Shown: positions 11,559 through 22,007 of the stretch, piece after piece
Layout of the letters: every line of letters begins with the position of its first letter
Position numbering within the stretch: position 1 is the stretch's first letter
Source: Xenorhabdus yunnanensis
Lineage (GTDB): Bacteria; Pseudomonadota; Gammaproteobacteria; Enterobacterales; Enterobacteriaceae
DNA length: 64,000 bases
Reading direction: 5' to 3'
Assembly: GCF_028598805.1 (NCBI RefSeq)
Contig: NZ_JAQRFI010000011.1
Location: 1-64,000, forward strand
Program-made: the position numbers and the translations under genes
Notes under the pieces: generated by a model
What the model was told of the DNA's origin: nothing
The model's database searches: none
What the model saw: only the letters and a program-made list of their open reading frames with translations

Positions 11559-11879
11559 TCAGACCTTTTCCAGCGTGCAAAGTAACGGATGCTCGTGCTC
11601 CTTAGCATACATGTTCACTTGCGCAGCTTTAGTTTCTGCGACCTCTGCCGTATAAATTCCGCAAACTGCTTTCCCTTTTTGATGGACATCCAGCATTAGT
11701 TGCGTTGCTCGTTCAACATCATAAGAAAAGAACTTTTGCAATACGTCAACCACAAACTCCATAGGGGTATAATCGTCATTGTTAAGAATCACCTTATACA
11801 TTGATGGTGGTTGTAGTTTTTGTTTTGCTTCATCCCTAATAAATTCTTCAATTTTCAAGTTGTTATAAAACTCAGTCAT
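11559..11879 (-). CDS. clpS: Clp protease adaptor ClpS
   Basis: ClpS binds proteins with bulky N-terminal residues and docks them on the ClpA N-domain. With start ATG 11879 (behind GGAAG) the product is 106 residues, the E. coli length. The conserved adaptor core [20 protein letters not shown], the segment [25 protein letters not shown] and the tail [11 protein letters not shown] are all present. A second in-frame ATG six codons upstream is possible. It is followed by clpA on the same strand 31 bp on, so the two probably form one operon. Confidence 0.95.
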   Translation of the reverse strand: MTEFYNNLKIEEFIRDEAKQKLQPPSMYKVILNNDDYTPMEFVVDVLQKFFSYDVERATQLMLDVHQKGKAVCGIYTAEVAETKAAQVNMYAKEHEHPLLCTLEKV

Positions 11880-12203
11880 TATTCTTCCATTGGGCATTAA
11901 CTTTCCGCTGAATTTTAGTATGAACTAATTCATTCTACTGCTATATATTTTATCACTTCATAAAGCACTCTGCTTACCCCTCTTTGATTAACGAATAAAG
12001 ATTTTGCTTAAAAATTGGATATCGTTATCTATATCAAACTTTGGTCATTTGAGACAACTTGATGCTGTTTATGTGCTTGACGACGTAATCAATTTCACTA
12101 CAGTATATTTTATGAACACCACCTTCTGTCTGGGTGTCTGTTCATATTTAAAAATTTTTAGTGACTCTTAAACCCGAAATCGAGATACGAGGGATAGAGA
12201 AGT

Positions 12204-12434
12204 ATGGAAACAGGTACTGTTAAATGGTTCAATAATGCAAAAGGCTTTGGATTTATTTGCCCAGCCAGCGGGGGCGATGATATATTCGTTCACTATTCAA
12301 CCATTCAGATGGATGGTTATAGGACGCTAAAAGCTGGGCAGAAAGTGAACTTTAGCGTTCATCAAGGCCCCAAGGGTAACCACGCCAGCCTTATTGTGCC
12401 TCTGGCAGATAGCTCAAAATCGAAACAAGAGTAA
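12204..12434 (+). CDS. cspD: Cold-shock-like protein CspD
   Basis: CspD is a single-stranded DNA-binding cold-shock-domain protein that inhibits replication in stationary phase; in E. coli it is itself degraded by Lon. The 76 residues carry the RNP-1-type motif KGFGFICP and RNP-2-type DIFVHYS, then the CspD-specific segment STIQMDGYRTLKAGQ and HQGPKGNHAS. It is divergent from clpS and convergent with macB, exactly as in E. coli. The RNP-2 motif reads DIFVHYS where E. coli CspD has DIFAHYS. Confidence 0.95.
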   Translation: METGTVKWFNNAKGFGFICPASGGDDIFVHYSTIQMDGYRTLKAGQKVNFSVHQGPKGNHASLIVPLADSSKSKQE

Positions 12435-12454
12435 CCCGATAAACTCATAATTTC

Positions 12455-12491
12455 CACGCCACAAATAGGTTATGGAACTATTTGTGGCGTG
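12455..12491. terminator. Bidirectional terminator between cspD and macB
   Basis: A perfect 14-bp stem, CACGCCACAAATAG / CTATTTGTGGCGTG, has a 9-base loop and is flanked by T-rich (right) and A-rich (left) sequence. It lies between the convergent cspD and macB stop codons. Confidence 0.85.
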
Positions 12492-12496
12492 CTATT

Positions 12497-14452
12497 TTAT
12501 TCCCTTGCAAGGGCCTCTATAGGATTGAGACGAGCTGCATTTCTCGCAGGCAGGAAGCCAAAGACTATTCCTATTGCCGTTGAACAACCAAACGCGATAA
12601 TAAATACAATGGGGTTATAAACAAAATGCCATTTCGGCAGCATCCACTGTGCAATCAAAGAAAGGCTATATGACAGGGTGATCCCCAGTATTCCCCCGAT
12701 TAAACAAACCAAAACAGCTTCAATAAGAAATTGCTGCATAATGTCACCGGTTCTGGCACCAACCGCCATACGAATACCAATCTCCCGCGTACGCTCGGTA
12801 ACTGATACCAACATGATATTCATGACACCAATTCCCCCTACAACCAAAGATATTACCGCAATTAACGTTAAGAATATTTGCATCGTCCGGGTTGTTTTAT
12901 CCATTATTTTAATGATTTTATTTATGTTATAAGTGTTGAAGTCTTTTTTGCCATGAAGGAATATCAACAACTGGTTAAGTTTTTTTTCTGCTTCATTGGA
13001 AGAATAGCCATTTTTCAGTCTGACAACGATCGAATTCAAGTAATTTCGATTCATCAAACGGCTATTCATCGTACTGTAGGGCATCCAAACTTGTAATGAA
13101 TTACTCTTACTAAGACTTTGCCCACCGACAATTACACCAATCACCGTCAGGGGTATATTTGCCAATAACAACTGTTTGCCTATCACATTATTCTGGTGAG
13201 GAAAAAACTTCTTACGTGTATTATCATCAATGACAACCACTTGAGACTGGCGATAAATCATTTCTGCAGTAAAAGGTATGCCTTGGGAAAACTTCATGGC
13301 ATATACCTGAAAAAACTCATTTCCTACACCAGATATCTGTGTATTAGCATCTATATTTCCTTGGCGCAAACGCTCGCTGTACGTGAATTCTGGAGAAACA
13401 GCCTGAACATAGGGCTGAGATTTTATTACGGGGATATCGTTAAGTTTCAGTGCCTGCATACTCAAAGCACTATCACTGCCAAAATCTTTTCCTGGGTAAA
13501 TCGATATAGAGTTAGTCGCAATAGATTTAATATCTGATAACAACATCGATTTTGCCGCATCACCAATCACTAGAATCGTTACGACAGAAGCAATACCTAT
13601 TATAATTCCAAGCATTGTCAATAGCGTACGTAGTTTATTAACATTCATGGCGCACCATGCCATAAATAAAGCTTCATTAAAACGTCCCCAGCTTTGTTGA
13701 ACTGAAGAGGTTTTTGCATCTGCAATCTTTTCCCCCAAAGAAGAGATATGAGGCAATGTTTGACGCTCAGAAGTACATGAATCACTCATGATTCGCCCAT
13801 CTTTAATCTCAATGACTCTTTGTGCCTGTGCAGCAATATTAGGATCATGAGTAACAATCACAACAGTATGCCCTCGTTGACAAAGCGTCTTCAAGATGTC
13901 CATCATTTCCTGACCAGAAGCACTATCCAATGCCCCCGTCGGTTCATCAGCAAGAATGACCTGACCGCCATTCATAAGTGCCCTGGCAATACTAACCCGT
14001 TGTTGCTGCCCACCTGAAAGCTGGCTTGGTCGGTAGTTAATCCGATTTTCCAATCCAAGACTCTTTAGCAATTCAATAGCCCGTTCACGACGTTGTATTT
14101 TGGAAATACCGAAGTAAGTTGCTGGAACCTCAACATTTTGTTCGGCTGTTAAATGAGTCAATAAATGATAACGTTGAAAAATGAATCCAAAATATTCCCT
14201 GCGCAATTCTGCCAACTGATTGCTATCCAAGTCAGCAATATTTCTCCCTGCAACCCAATATTCTCCACTGCTGGATTTATCCAAGCAGCCAAGTATATTC
14301 ATTAAAGTGGACTTACCTGAACCCGAAGCGCCAACAATAGCCACCATCTCCCCAGCCTGTATGGATAACGAAATATTATTCAAGACATTGACTTGTCCTT
14401 CTCCAGATGGATAACTACGGCTAATATCTTTCAGTTCCAATAACACACTCAT
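12497..14452 (-). CDS. macB: Macrolide export ATP-binding/permease protein MacB
   Basis: MacB is the ATP-driven mechanotransmission component of the MacAB-TolC tripartite pump, exporting macrolides, enterotoxin and lipopeptides depending on species. The 651-residue product has an N-terminal ATPase (Walker A GASGSGKST at 41-49, signature [15 protein letters not shown], Walker B VILADEPTGALD). A membrane helix near 275 (LLTMLGIIIGIASVVTILVIG) follows, then a large periplasmic domain and three C-terminal helices from about 525, including VGGIGVMNIMLVSVTERTRE. Its start follows macA by 2 bp. Near-usual length (E. coli 648) and intact motifs suggest a working pump. Confidence 0.95.
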   Translation of the reverse strand: MSVLLELKDISRSYPSGEGQVNVLNNISLSIQAGEMVAIVGASGSGKSTLMNILGCLDKSSSGEYWVAGRNIADLDSNQLAELRREYFGFIFQRYHLLTHLTAEQNVEVPATYFGISKIQRRERAIELLKSLGLENRINYRPSQLSGGQQQRVSIARALMNGGQVILADEPTGALDSASGQEMMDILKTLCQRGHTVVIVTHDPNIAAQAQRVIEIKDGRIMSDSCTSERQTLPHISSLGEKIADAKTSSVQQSWGRFNEALFMAWCAMNVNKLRTLLTMLGIIIGIASVVTILVIGDAAKSMLLSDIKSIATNSISIYPGKDFGSDSALSMQALKLNDIPVIKSQPYVQAVSPEFTYSERLRQGNIDANTQISGVGNEFFQVYAMKFSQGIPFTAEMIYRQSQVVVIDDNTRKKFFPHQNNVIGKQLLLANIPLTVIGVIVGGQSLSKSNSLQVWMPYSTMNSRLMNRNYLNSIVVRLKNGYSSNEAEKKLNQLLIFLHGKKDFNTYNINKIIKIMDKTTRTMQIFLTLIAVISLVVGGIGVMNIMLVSVTERTREIGIRMAVGARTGDIMQQFLIEAVLVCLIGGILGITLSYSLSLIAQWMLPKWHFVYNPIVFIIAFGCSTAIGIVFGFLPARNAARLNPIEALARE

Positions 14453-14454
14453 TA

Positions 14455-15618
14455 TTAATCCTCTATGTCACTCTCACTGCGCTTAGTGATCACACGTTCG
14501 TGTTCCTTTAATCCAGAGAGCACTTGAACGTTGGTGTTATCAAAGGCACCTATCGTAATTTTGCGTTTCTCTGCTTTTCCATTCTGTAAAACACTAACTT
14601 CATATTGGGTAGAAACTATATTTTGAGGTGATGATGCATTTTGGGTTGAAGGCGTATATTGGCGAGAAGATATCTCCAAGGCGGAAATCGGGATCATCAA
14701 TACATTATGCAGCGACTGTAGCTCTATTTTTACTTGTGCAGTCATCTGTAAGCGTAAGATATAGCCGGGATTAGGTATTTCAAAGCGAGCATAGTAGAAA
14801 ATAGCATTATTCACAATTTGCGGTGTTGCTAGAATATCTTTCAAAACGCTGTGAAATTGCCTTCCCGGAGCCCCCAAGATGGTAAATGATACTTTTTGTC
14901 CGGGCTTTAAATTTATGACATCGGCCTCTGATACCTCCGCGTTAACAACCATGGTATCGAGATTTGCAAGTGTCAGGATAGTGGGTGCTTGCTGCGCAGC
15001 AATCACAGTTTGTCCCTGAAATGTTTTGATATCTGTCACTGTGCCCGCTATCGGGGCAGTGATTCTGGTATATTGCAAATTCGTTTTTGCAGTATCAAGT
15101 TTGACCTTATTTTGCTTAATTTGCGCCATTAAGTCGTCAATTCTAGCGGCCTTAGACTGCATATCTGTTATGCTGGAATCTAATTCCTGATGAGGTGTTA
15201 AATGTAATTTAAACAAATGCTTCAGGCGACTCATTTTGAGCTGCGCAAGTTTTAATTCTGCCTTCGCGCCACGGAGATTAGCATCCAGTGATTTTGCTGT
15301 TTCTTGTATTTCTGCCACAGAATTTTTTGCTGTTTGTGGGTCAATCAATGCCAATAATTGACCTTGTGTAACCTTGTCCCCCAATTTCACATAAAGCTCT
15401 TTCAACTGACCACTAACCTGGGCCCCTACATCAACTTTACTGACAGCATCCAACTTCCCTATCGCTAGGACACTTCTCTCTAAATCCCTTTTGATCACTG
15501 CATTCGTCTGGTATGTGACTGGCCTCGGCGAATAGAAAAGATAGGACAATACAGAGATAATAGCGATAAGGATAAGCCCAGCCCCAACCCAGCGATACTT
15601 GGTAGAAAGACGATTCAT
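14455..15618 (-). CDS. macA: MacA periplasmic adaptor (membrane fusion protein)
   Basis: MacA bridges MacB in the inner membrane and an outer-membrane TolC channel. The product has a short cytoplasmic start, one N-terminal membrane anchor (VGAGLILIAIISVLSYLFY), a split lipoyl-type domain (VDVGAQVSGQLKELYVKLGDKVTQGQLLA and later ITAPIAGTVTDIKTFQGQTV), a long alpha-helical hairpin between them (about 95-170) and beta-barrel/membrane-proximal domains. ATG 15618 is taken as the start; a GTG directly upstream is possible. It is 387 residues, slightly longer than E. coli MacA owing to a Ser/Gln-rich insert (SSRQYTPSTQNASSPQNIVS) near residue 330. It forms an operon with macB. Confidence 0.95.
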   Translation of the reverse strand: MNRLSTKYRWVGAGLILIAIISVLSYLFYSPRPVTYQTNAVIKRDLERSVLAIGKLDAVSKVDVGAQVSGQLKELYVKLGDKVTQGQLLALIDPQTAKNSVAEIQETAKSLDANLRGAKAELKLAQLKMSRLKHLFKLHLTPHQELDSSITDMQSKAARIDDLMAQIKQNKVKLDTAKTNLQYTRITAPIAGTVTDIKTFQGQTVIAAQQAPTILTLANLDTMVVNAEVSEADVINLKPGQKVSFTILGAPGRQFHSVLKDILATPQIVNNAIFYYARFEIPNPGYILRLQMTAQVKIELQSLHNVLMIPISALEISSRQYTPSTQNASSPQNIVSTQYEVSVLQNGKAEKRKITIGAFDNTNVQVLSGLKEHERVITKRSESDIED

Positions 15619-15621
15619 CAC

Positions 15622-16011
15622 AAATACCCACCGTTAAATATGACATCTAATTATTTCACTTTACTGTAGACAATATAAACATAACCTATCAACGGGATAT
15701 TTCTGATAAGAAAATGTCTGATTATTTTCTTTCATCTCTCTTAAAAGTAATATAATAGCGGCAACGCCGCATTCTCCTACATGGTTGGTAACAACAAATT
15801 TCCCTTTTCCATATCGGATTTACTTAATTTTATTTATAACACCCCTTCTATTAGGGATTAAAAAATGCGTTGAGTTTCAGTATGTTTCCCTTTATCCTGC
15901 TTGTTACTTTAGTGTAATTTTTTTGTTTCAATGTGTTTGCTAGCCTTTGTGACTGGTTTTAGTTATCAGGACTAGATAAAAAGATTTTTTTATTGAATAA
16001 GGATATGAATC
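15622..16011. other. Divergent macA-lysO intergenic region
   Basis: 390 bp of AT-rich sequence between divergent genes must hold both promoters. The only structure I see is a small GCGGC-aac-GCCGC hairpin at 15758-15770. No ORF, tRNA or riboswitch-like fold is evident; in particular I do not recognise a lysine riboswitch ahead of lysO. Confidence 0.5.
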
Positions 16012-16914
16012 ATGTATTCAGGACTGTTGATTATTCTCCTGCCTTTGGCTCTGGGCTACCTTATTCATCTGAATAATAAATCGATGCTAATCCTTGTGCA
16101 TCAGCTACTCAATGTCATGGTTTATACCATTCTCATTCTGATGGGTGTCAGCCTCGCCATGCTGGAAAACCTAGGCAGTAATTTACTTTCTATTTTGCTG
16201 TATGCGATGACATTTTTCCTGTGCACTTTTATAATTAACATACTAGCGCTTTACCTCTTGGATAAACGCGATCCGTGGATTATTAATGCACATAAACAGA
16301 AAAAGCCCCCTTCCCGATTACATATGGCATTAGATTCCGTCAAATTATGTGGTGCATTAATATTGGGATTTCTTATTGGGTTAACAGGCTGGTCATGGTT
16401 TCATTTTTCCAGCCGAGCCAGTGAAATTGCTTTGGTTCTTTTACTATTTCTGGTTGGAATTCAACTACGTAATAACGGTATGAGCTTAAAACAAACACTG
16501 TTGAATCGCCGTGGCACAATTATCGCCATAGTGGTTGCCATCAGCTCTTTGCTTGGCGGCGTATTGGCCGCATTTTTACTGGGGTTGCCCATCAAAACAG
16601 GCCTTGCCATTGCGTCCGGGTATGGTTGGTATTCGCTTTCCGGCATTTTAATTTCTGATGCTTATGGGCCTGTACTTGGTAGTACTGCGGTTTTCAATGA
16701 TCTGGCTCGTGAACTGGCATCAATCATGCTTATTCCCATGCTAATAAACCGCTACCGGTCAACCGCATTGGGTTTAACTGGTGCTGCTTCAATCGACTTT
16801 ACCTTACCAATCTTACAACGCTTTGGTGGTGTAAGTATTGTGCCGGCGGCCATCGTTCATGGTTTTATATTAAGTTTAATAACTCCTTTGTTCATCGCAT
16901 TTTTTACTCAATAG
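16012..16914 (+). CDS. lysO: L-lysine exporter LysO (YbjE family)
   Basis: LysO exports lysine and toxic lysine analogues across the inner membrane; in E. coli its expression is controlled by ArgP. The 300-residue product (E. coli 299) has about eight hydrophobic helices. It shares family stretches such as LLLFLVGIQLRNNGM, GWYSLSGILISDAYGPVLGSTAVFNDLARE and PAAIVHGFILSL; the acidic residues important in LysO lie in this last half. It sits between macA and artP. The E. coli genes ybjX and ybjP of this neighbourhood are not here. Confidence 0.94.
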   Translation: MYSGLLIILLPLALGYLIHLNNKSMLILVHQLLNVMVYTILILMGVSLAMLENLGSNLLSILLYAMTFFLCTFIINILALYLLDKRDPWIINAHKQKKPPSRLHMALDSVKLCGALILGFLIGLTGWSWFHFSSRASEIALVLLLFLVGIQLRNNGMSLKQTLLNRRGTIIAIVVAISSLLGGVLAAFLLGLPIKTGLAIASGYGWYSLSGILISDAYGPVLGSTAVFNDLARELASIMLIPMLINRYRSTALGLTGAASIDFTLPILQRFGGVSIVPAAIVHGFILSLITPLFIAFFTQ

Positions 16915-17110
16915 AGCAAGCTTCATTTGATACACGAACTGACTAAAAAAGCTTTTCTGCTATAAAGGTTAGCCTATCCAATCAAAGAAAGAACAAAAAA
17001 CAATCTAAAAAATGGCTTCAACTTGATTATTTAACCTGTTAATTCGATTAAAATAACAATTTTTCGCGTATATTATTGCATAGTTATGTTTGTAAGATTA
17101 ACATCACACC

Positions 17111-17129
17111 AATCAATTAACTATTCATA
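17111..17129. promoter_or_regulatory. Possible ArgR box upstream of artP
   Basis: The sequence AATCAATTAACTATTCATA, ending 8 bp before the artP start, resembles the ARG box (TGAAT-N4-ATTCA). The right half ATTCATA is exact and the left half (TCAAT) is degenerate. art genes are ArgR-repressed in E. coli. By-eye match only. Confidence 0.35.
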
Positions 17130-17137
17130 TTTTTCGC

Positions 17138-17866
17138 ATGAACATTCAACTAAAAAACATAAATTGTTTCTATGGCTCACACCAGGCTCTGTTCGATATC
17201 AATTTTGAATGTACATCGGGAGAAACTGTTGTCTTACTAGGGCCAAGTGGGGCTGGAAAGAGTTCTTTGCTGCGTGTCTTGAACCTGCTGGAAATGCCTC
17301 GTTCTGGGCAGCTCAATGTGGCAACACACCAATTTGATTTCAAACAGCAGCCTAACCACAAAGAAATTCTAGCATTGCGACAAAAAGTTGGTATGGTCTT
17401 CCAACAGTACAATTTGTGGCCACACTTAACCGTGATGGATAATTTGATTGAAGCGCCTTGCCGAGTATTGAAGCAATCTAAACAACAAACGAAGGAAAAA
17501 GCGGTAAAACTACTTTCCCGACTTCGTTTGGATGAATTCGCCAACCGTTTTCCACTGCACCTTTCCGGTGGGCAGCAACAGCGGGTTGCCATTGCACGTG
17601 CGTTAATGATGGAGCCTCAGGTTCTATTGTTTGATGAACCCACTGCTGCACTCGATCCCGGAATCACCTCTCAAGTCATTGACATTATCAAAGAATTGGC
17701 TGAAACCGGCATCATCCAAATTATCGTGACTCATGAAGTGGAGCTGGCCCGCAAAACAGCAAGCCAAGTTGTATATATGGAGCAAGGACACATTATTGAA
17801 AAAGGTGACGCAACTCATTTTATGCGCCCTCAAACAGAAGCCTTTGCTCATTACTTATCACACTGA
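17138..17866 (+). CDS. artP: Arginine ABC transporter ATP-binding protein ArtP
   Basis: ArtP energises high-affinity arginine uptake through the ArtQM permease. The 242 residues form one ATPase domain: Walker [10 protein letters not shown] at 35-43, Q-loop [13 protein letters not shown], signature [15 protein letters not shown], Walker [14 protein letters not shown] and switch His VTHE. It is first of the cluster artP-artI-artQ-artM, in the E. coli order. Confidence 0.96.
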   Translation: MNIQLKNINCFYGSHQALFDINFECTSGETVVLLGPSGAGKSSLLRVLNLLEMPRSGQLNVATHQFDFKQQPNHKEILALRQKVGMVFQQYNLWPHLTVMDNLIEAPCRVLKQSKQQTKEKAVKLLSRLRLDEFANRFPLHLSGGQQQRVAIARALMMEPQVLLFDEPTAALDPGITSQVIDIIKELAETGIIQIIVTHEVELARKTASQVVYMEQGHIIEKGDATHFMRPQTEAFAHYLSH

Positions 17867-18024
17867 AATACCAGACTGAATCTGTAAACCCGATAGATTT
17901 CAAGCCACAGCATAACCAATAAAGCAGCAGCTTGAAAAATGAAGTGTATATATCGATAATCGATTACAAAACAAACATCAAAGCAGTTATCAACCATAAA
18001 GCTCATGAACGACAGGATATTGCT

Positions 18025-18762
18025 ATGAAAAAATTATTGTTTGCAGCTTTGTTGAGTGCAGTAACCTTATCAGCAACCGCAGCAGAGAAAACCACACTCC
18101 GTTTTGCAACAGAAGCAACTTACCCTCCATTTGAATTTATTGATGCAAACAATAAAATTCAAGGATTCGATGTCGATTTAGCGAATGCCATATGTGCAAA
18201 GCTCAACACAAAATGTACATTCTCCAATCAGGCTTTCGATAGCCTCATCCCCAGCCTGAAATTCCGCCGTTTTGATGCTCTGATGGCTGGTATCGACATT
18301 ACACCAGACCGCCAGAAACAAGTTGATTTCACTCATACCTATTATGATAACTCTGCTATTTTCATTGCTATCAAAGGGAAATTTGACCAAATTATTGCTC
18401 TCAAAGGCAAACAAGTAGGGATCCAGAATGGAACTACACACCAAAAGTATTTGATGGAGCAGCATAAAGAAATTAAGACCGTACCTTATGACAGCTACCA
18501 AAATGCAATCCTGGATTTGAAAAATGGTCGTATTGATGCTGTGTTTGGTGATACTGCCGTTGTCAATGAATGGCTGAAAAAGAACCAAGAATTAAATACA
18601 GTTGGCAATAAAGTGACAGATAAAAACTATTTTGGTATCGGTTTAGGAATTGCAGTTCGCAAAGGCAATACTGAATTGCTGGGTAAACTGAACAAAGCAC
18701 TAGCAGAAGTTAAACAAGACGGTACTTACGATACCATCTACAAAAAATGGTTCAAACAATAA
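18025..18762 (+). CDS. artI: Periplasmic arginine-binding protein ArtI
   Basis: This is the substrate-binding subunit of the Art transporter. The start at ATG 18025 gives a typical signal peptide (MKKLLFAALLSAVTLSATAA, cleavage probably after residue 20). The mature SBP-bac-3 domain has ATEATYPPFEFIDANNKIQGFDVDLA, NQAFDSLIPSLKFRR, DITPDRQKQVDFT and NGTTHQKY; FATEA, SNQAF and GNTELLGKLN match E. coli ArtI better than ArtJ. An in-frame upstream extension lacks a ribosome site. artJ, the second binding protein of E. coli, is not in this cluster, so ArtI may be the only one here. Confidence 0.93.
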   Translation: MKKLLFAALLSAVTLSATAAEKTTLRFATEATYPPFEFIDANNKIQGFDVDLANAICAKLNTKCTFSNQAFDSLIPSLKFRRFDALMAGIDITPDRQKQVDFTHTYYDNSAIFIAIKGKFDQIIALKGKQVGIQNGTTHQKYLMEQHKEIKTVPYDSYQNAILDLKNGRIDAVFGDTAVVNEWLKKNQELNTVGNKVTDKNYFGIGLGIAVRKGNTELLGKLNKALAEVKQDGTYDTIYKKWFKQ

Positions 18763-18773
18763 ACTAAACCCCA

Positions 18774-19490
18774 ATGAATGAACTTCAATCTTTAATCAGT
18801 GCCGCCGGAATTACCGTCGGCCTTGCTATTTCTTCGCTGGTCATCGGTTTAATTCTGGCAATGCTTTTTGCTGCATGGGAATCCATTCGCTGGAAACCTA
18901 TCGCGTTTTTAGGCTCCTGCTGGGTCACATTGATCCGAGGGCTACCTGAGATTTTAGTTGTTCTCTTCATCTATTTTGGAAGCTCACAACTTCTGATTAT
19001 GCTGTCCGACGGTTTTGATATCAATCTTATTGTCTGGCACTTCAGAATACAGCTGGAAATTGACAATTTTAATGTCAGTCCTTTCCTATGTGGCGTTATT
19101 GCTCTGTCCTTGCTCTATTCCGCTTATGCTTCACAAACGCTGCGGGGAGCATTGAAAGCAGTTCCAATAGGGCAATGGGAAGCTGGACAAGCTCTGGGAT
19201 TGAACCAAAGTCGTATCTTTTTTCGCTTGATTATGCCTCAGATGTGGCGCCATGCACTACCAGGACTGGGTAATCAGTGGTTAGTTTTGTTAAAAGATAC
19301 TGCGTTGGTTTCATTAATTAGTGTTAATGACTTAATGTTACAAACAAAAAGTATTGCAACCCGAACTCAGGAACCATTCACATGGTATATGATTGTTGCT
19401 GCGATCTATCTGATCATTACCTTGATCAGCCAATTTATTCTCAAACAGTTTGAAATACGCACCACCCATTTTGAACGGAGTGCTACATGA
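18774..19490 (+). CDS. artQ: Arginine ABC transporter permease ArtQ
   Basis: One half of the membrane channel for arginine uptake. The 238-residue product has five or so hydrophobic helices, the N-terminal [20 protein letters not shown] of the HisM/GlnP permease family and the cytoplasmic EAA loop ([32 protein letters not shown]) that docks on ArtP. It starts 11 bp after artI and its stop overlaps the artM start by 4 bp (ATGA). Confidence 0.96.
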   Translation: MNELQSLISAAGITVGLAISSLVIGLILAMLFAAWESIRWKPIAFLGSCWVTLIRGLPEILVVLFIYFGSSQLLIMLSDGFDINLIVWHFRIQLEIDNFNVSPFLCGVIALSLLYSAYASQTLRGALKAVPIGQWEAGQALGLNQSRIFFRLIMPQMWRHALPGLGNQWLVLLKDTALVSLISVNDLMLQTKSIATRTQEPFTWYMIVAAIYLIITLISQFILKQFEIRTTHFERSAT

Positions 19491-20158
19491 TGTTTGAGCA
19501 TATCAAGGAAATTTTACCCGGTTTGCAAACCAGCCTCAGTTTGACTTTCTCTGCACTTTTGGCTGCATTCATGCTATCCATTGTCCTGACCATGATTCTG
19601 ACCATGAAATTGCCTGTGCTTTCTCAATTGATAAAAGGCTATATCACCCTATTTACCGGAACCCCACTCCTCGTTCAGTTTTTTTTGATCTACTATGGGC
19701 CGGGGCAATTTCCGTCAATCAAAGAATATCCGTGGTTATGGAAACTTATGTCAGAGCCGTGGCTGTGTGCAATGGTTACACTGGCATTAAATAGCGCAGC
19801 TTACTCAACCCAGCTATTTTACGGGGCCGTCAAAGCAATTCCTGCGGGACAATGGCAATCCTGCCAAGCTCTTGGTATGTCCAACGCGCATTCTATGCGC
19901 ATTCTGTTACCTTATGCTTTTAAGCGAGCGCTCTCTTCTTATTCCAATGAAGTTGTATTGATTTTCAAGAGCACTTCACTGGCCAGTACAATCACACTAT
20001 TAGACATAATGGGATATAGTCAGCTCCAATTCGGGCACAGTTATGATGTAACGGTATTTGTTGCTGCAGGTATTATTTACCTCTGCATAAATGGTCTTTT
20101 GACACTGCTGATGCGTATGATTGAACAACGAGCCTTATTATTTGAGCATCGAAATTAA
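19487..20158 (+). CDS. artM: Arginine ABC transporter permease ArtM
   Basis: Partner permease of ArtQ. The 223 residues have about five helices, [22 protein letters not shown] at the first periplasmic-loop region and the EAA loop [36 protein letters not shown]. Translation is coupled to artQ by overlapping stop and start. The double ATG leaves a one-codon uncertainty in the start. The last gene of the cluster, it is convergent with rlmC. Confidence 0.96.
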   Translation: MMFEHIKEILPGLQTSLSLTFSALLAAFMLSIVLTMILTMKLPVLSQLIKGYITLFTGTPLLVQFFLIYYGPGQFPSIKEYPWLWKLMSEPWLCAMVTLALNSAAYSTQLFYGAVKAIPAGQWQSCQALGMSNAHSMRILLPYAFKRALSSYSNEVVLIFKSTSLASTITLLDIMGYSQLQFGHSYDVTVFVAAGIIYLCINGLLTLLMRMIEQRALLFEHRN

Positions 20159-20198
20159 TCAACCTCCGTACTGAATAACCTGATTTTACTTTCCCTAC

Positions 20199-20225
20199 CC
20201 CGTGATAACAATAAATTATCACGGG
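20199..20225. terminator. Terminator between artM and rlmC
   Basis: A perfect 10-bp stem, CCCGTGATAA / TTATCACGGG, with a 7-base loop lies between the convergent genes. T-richness is modest on either side. Confidence 0.7.
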
Positions 20226-20245
20226 TAATAATATAAATAAAATTA

Positions 20246-21379
20246 TTAATTTACATCAAGAACTAATAATGCCAATGTTTCATAATGTTCGGTATGAGGA
20301 AACATATCAAATAACTGAATTTTCTCTATTCGATATTGTTTAAGCATAGTTATATCTTTCGCCATTGTCTGAGCATTACAACTCGAATAAAGAATAAATT
20401 TTGGTGCCATCCGGCTCAGATATTCACAGAGCTCCTTGCCAATTCCTCTCCTGGGAGGGTTTACCAGTACTAACTCAGGTATTTGTGATTTATCAAGGGC
20501 GAAATGGGTGGAATCCAGCGCCTGAAAGTCCACCTGTTCTAATCCAAGGCTTTCAGCAGAACTTTTCGCGCAACTAATCGCTTCTTCACTGATCTCAATA
20601 CCCGTCAGCCTAGTCTTTTTATCTGCACAATGCAGACCAAAACCACCAGCACCACAAAACAGATCCCACATACTGCTAATGCTCAATTCCCTAACCCAAC
20701 GCCCAGCTGTCGCATACAGTTCTGAAGCAATATTCGGATTCGTCTGGAAAAAACTACGTGGACGAATATACAGCGGAATATTGTTAAAAACTTCCATCAA
20801 CATTTTGCGTTCAGTAAAAATGATTTCTTTTTCACCTTCCAAAATCGCCATGTGGGTTGGTTGAATATTAGCGGAAATCACTGTTGTTTGTGGCAACTGT
20901 TCCTTTAACCAAGGCAAAGCCCGCTCCAACTGAGCCAATTTTTTTTCTGAACGCAAGACAAAGCGCAGCATCATTTCACCATTAGCACGACTTTCTGTCA
21001 GAAGAATATATTTTAATTCCCCTTTCTTACGTTCAACGTTGTATGGAACCAAACCAGCTCTGGCGATAAATGTTTTTATTACTGCAAATACTGTCTGAAA
21101 ATATTTTGGATAAAGCGGACAGTCACAAAGATCCACCGTTCTGCCATCACGATGCAACATGCCAAGCAATGGGCGTTCAACACTACCACTTACTACCATC
21201 TTGGCTTTATTACGAAACTCACTCGTTTTGCTGATCACTGGCGATAGCCAATGTACTACTGATGCTTCCTGTAAAAGTTGTTTTAAATGTTGTTGTTTAT
21301 CAGATAATTGCTGTGAATAGGACTTATCGAGCCACTGGCAGGAGTGACAATGCCCCGCGGTATACTGCACACATTGCAT
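20246..21379 (-). CDS. rlmC: 23S rRNA (uracil-747-C5)-methyltransferase RlmC
   Basis: RlmC (RumB) methylates U747 of 23S rRNA using SAM and an iron-sulfur cluster. Starting at ATG 21379, the product is 377 residues (E. coli 375). Cluster cysteines are visible at the N-terminus ([14 protein letters not shown]) and in DLCDCPLYP; the SAM site [24 protein letters not shown] and the catalytic-Cys motif [12 protein letters not shown] are intact. The open frame extends about 50 codons upstream, into ybjN, but that part is not family-like. Confidence 0.96.
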   Translation of the reverse strand: MQCVQYTAGHCHSCQWLDKSYSQQLSDKQQHLKQLLQEASVVHWLSPVISKTSEFRNKAKMVVSGSVERPLLGMLHRDGRTVDLCDCPLYPKYFQTVFAVIKTFIARAGLVPYNVERKKGELKYILLTESRANGEMMLRFVLRSEKKLAQLERALPWLKEQLPQTTVISANIQPTHMAILEGEKEIIFTERKMLMEVFNNIPLYIRPRSFFQTNPNIASELYATAGRWVRELSISSMWDLFCGAGGFGLHCADKKTRLTGIEISEEAISCAKSSAESLGLEQVDFQALDSTHFALDKSQIPELVLVNPPRRGIGKELCEYLSRMAPKFILYSSCNAQTMAKDITMLKQYRIEKIQLFDMFPHTEHYETLALLVLDVN

Positions 21380-21404
21380 TGTAAAAAACCGTATCAAAAA
21401 AATA

Positions 21405-21926
21405 TTAGTGCAAAGTAAATGTTGATGTTTCCGTCGAGGCCAAAGAATCTTCATCTTCAACTTCCACCTCAATTTCCATCTCACTTTCCATATCATGATT
21501 GACATAGAGAAGATTATTGCTGTGAATCTCAAAAATCACATTAGCAATTTGCTCTTCACCTTGCTGTATAAAATTGGAAAACTGTTTAAAAGTCATTCCA
21601 GCAGCAACTGGGAATGCCTGACAAACAATCAACTTAGGCAAGTTTTCATCCTGAATATCAAGAAATGCCTTTACAGTGAGGGAACTGGCATTAATCTGAC
21701 TTAAATTAGCAACCAGTGGAATTATCGCAGTTGGCCTAACTTCAGCCAGAGCAGAAAACAATACTACATCCCCCAACAGATCGATCTTGGCATCAAACAG
21801 GCCATCAATATTCTGCATATGAGGCAAATGCAAGACTGAGCCTGAATCATTCTCAAAATAAGAGATTTTGAGTTGTTCAAGCCACGTGCGCAAAATTGAC
21901 AAATCGGGAATAACCATAGAATCCAT
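21405..21926 (-). CDS. ybjN: YbjN family protein
   Basis: YbjN is a cytoplasmic regulator-like protein of uncertain mechanism that affects motility, biofilm and stress phenotypes in enterobacteria and resembles type III secretion chaperones in fold. The 173 residues match E. coli YbjN through [32 protein letters not shown] and [26 protein letters not shown]. It is about 15 residues longer than the E. coli protein owing to a repetitive acidic insert near the C-terminus ([20 protein letters not shown]). In E. coli rimK lies next to it; here ybjC does. Confidence 0.92.
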   Translation of the reverse strand: MDSMVIPDLSILRTWLEQLKISYFENDSGSVLHLPHMQNIDGLFDAKIDLLGDVVLFSALAEVRPTAIIPLVANLSQINASSLTVKAFLDIQDENLPKLIVCQAFPVAAGMTFKQFSNFIQQGEEQIANVIFEIHSNNLLYVNHDMESEMEIEVEVEDEDSLASTETSTFTLH

Positions 21927-22007
21927 CGAATTAACCTCATATGACAGAGAAGTTATACATGCTACCTAAAGGGCCCCCTGCAAGTAGCATAACGAACAAT
22001 AATTAAT

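Noticed and set aside
15622-16011. Possible lysine riboswitch upstream of the lysine exporter gene
   Set aside because: No recognisable conserved junction elements; only a short GCGGC hairpin.
17932-18024. N-terminal extension of ArtI
   Set aside because: In frame, but it would bury the signal peptide and has no ribosome site; ATG 18025 gives a normal secreted protein.
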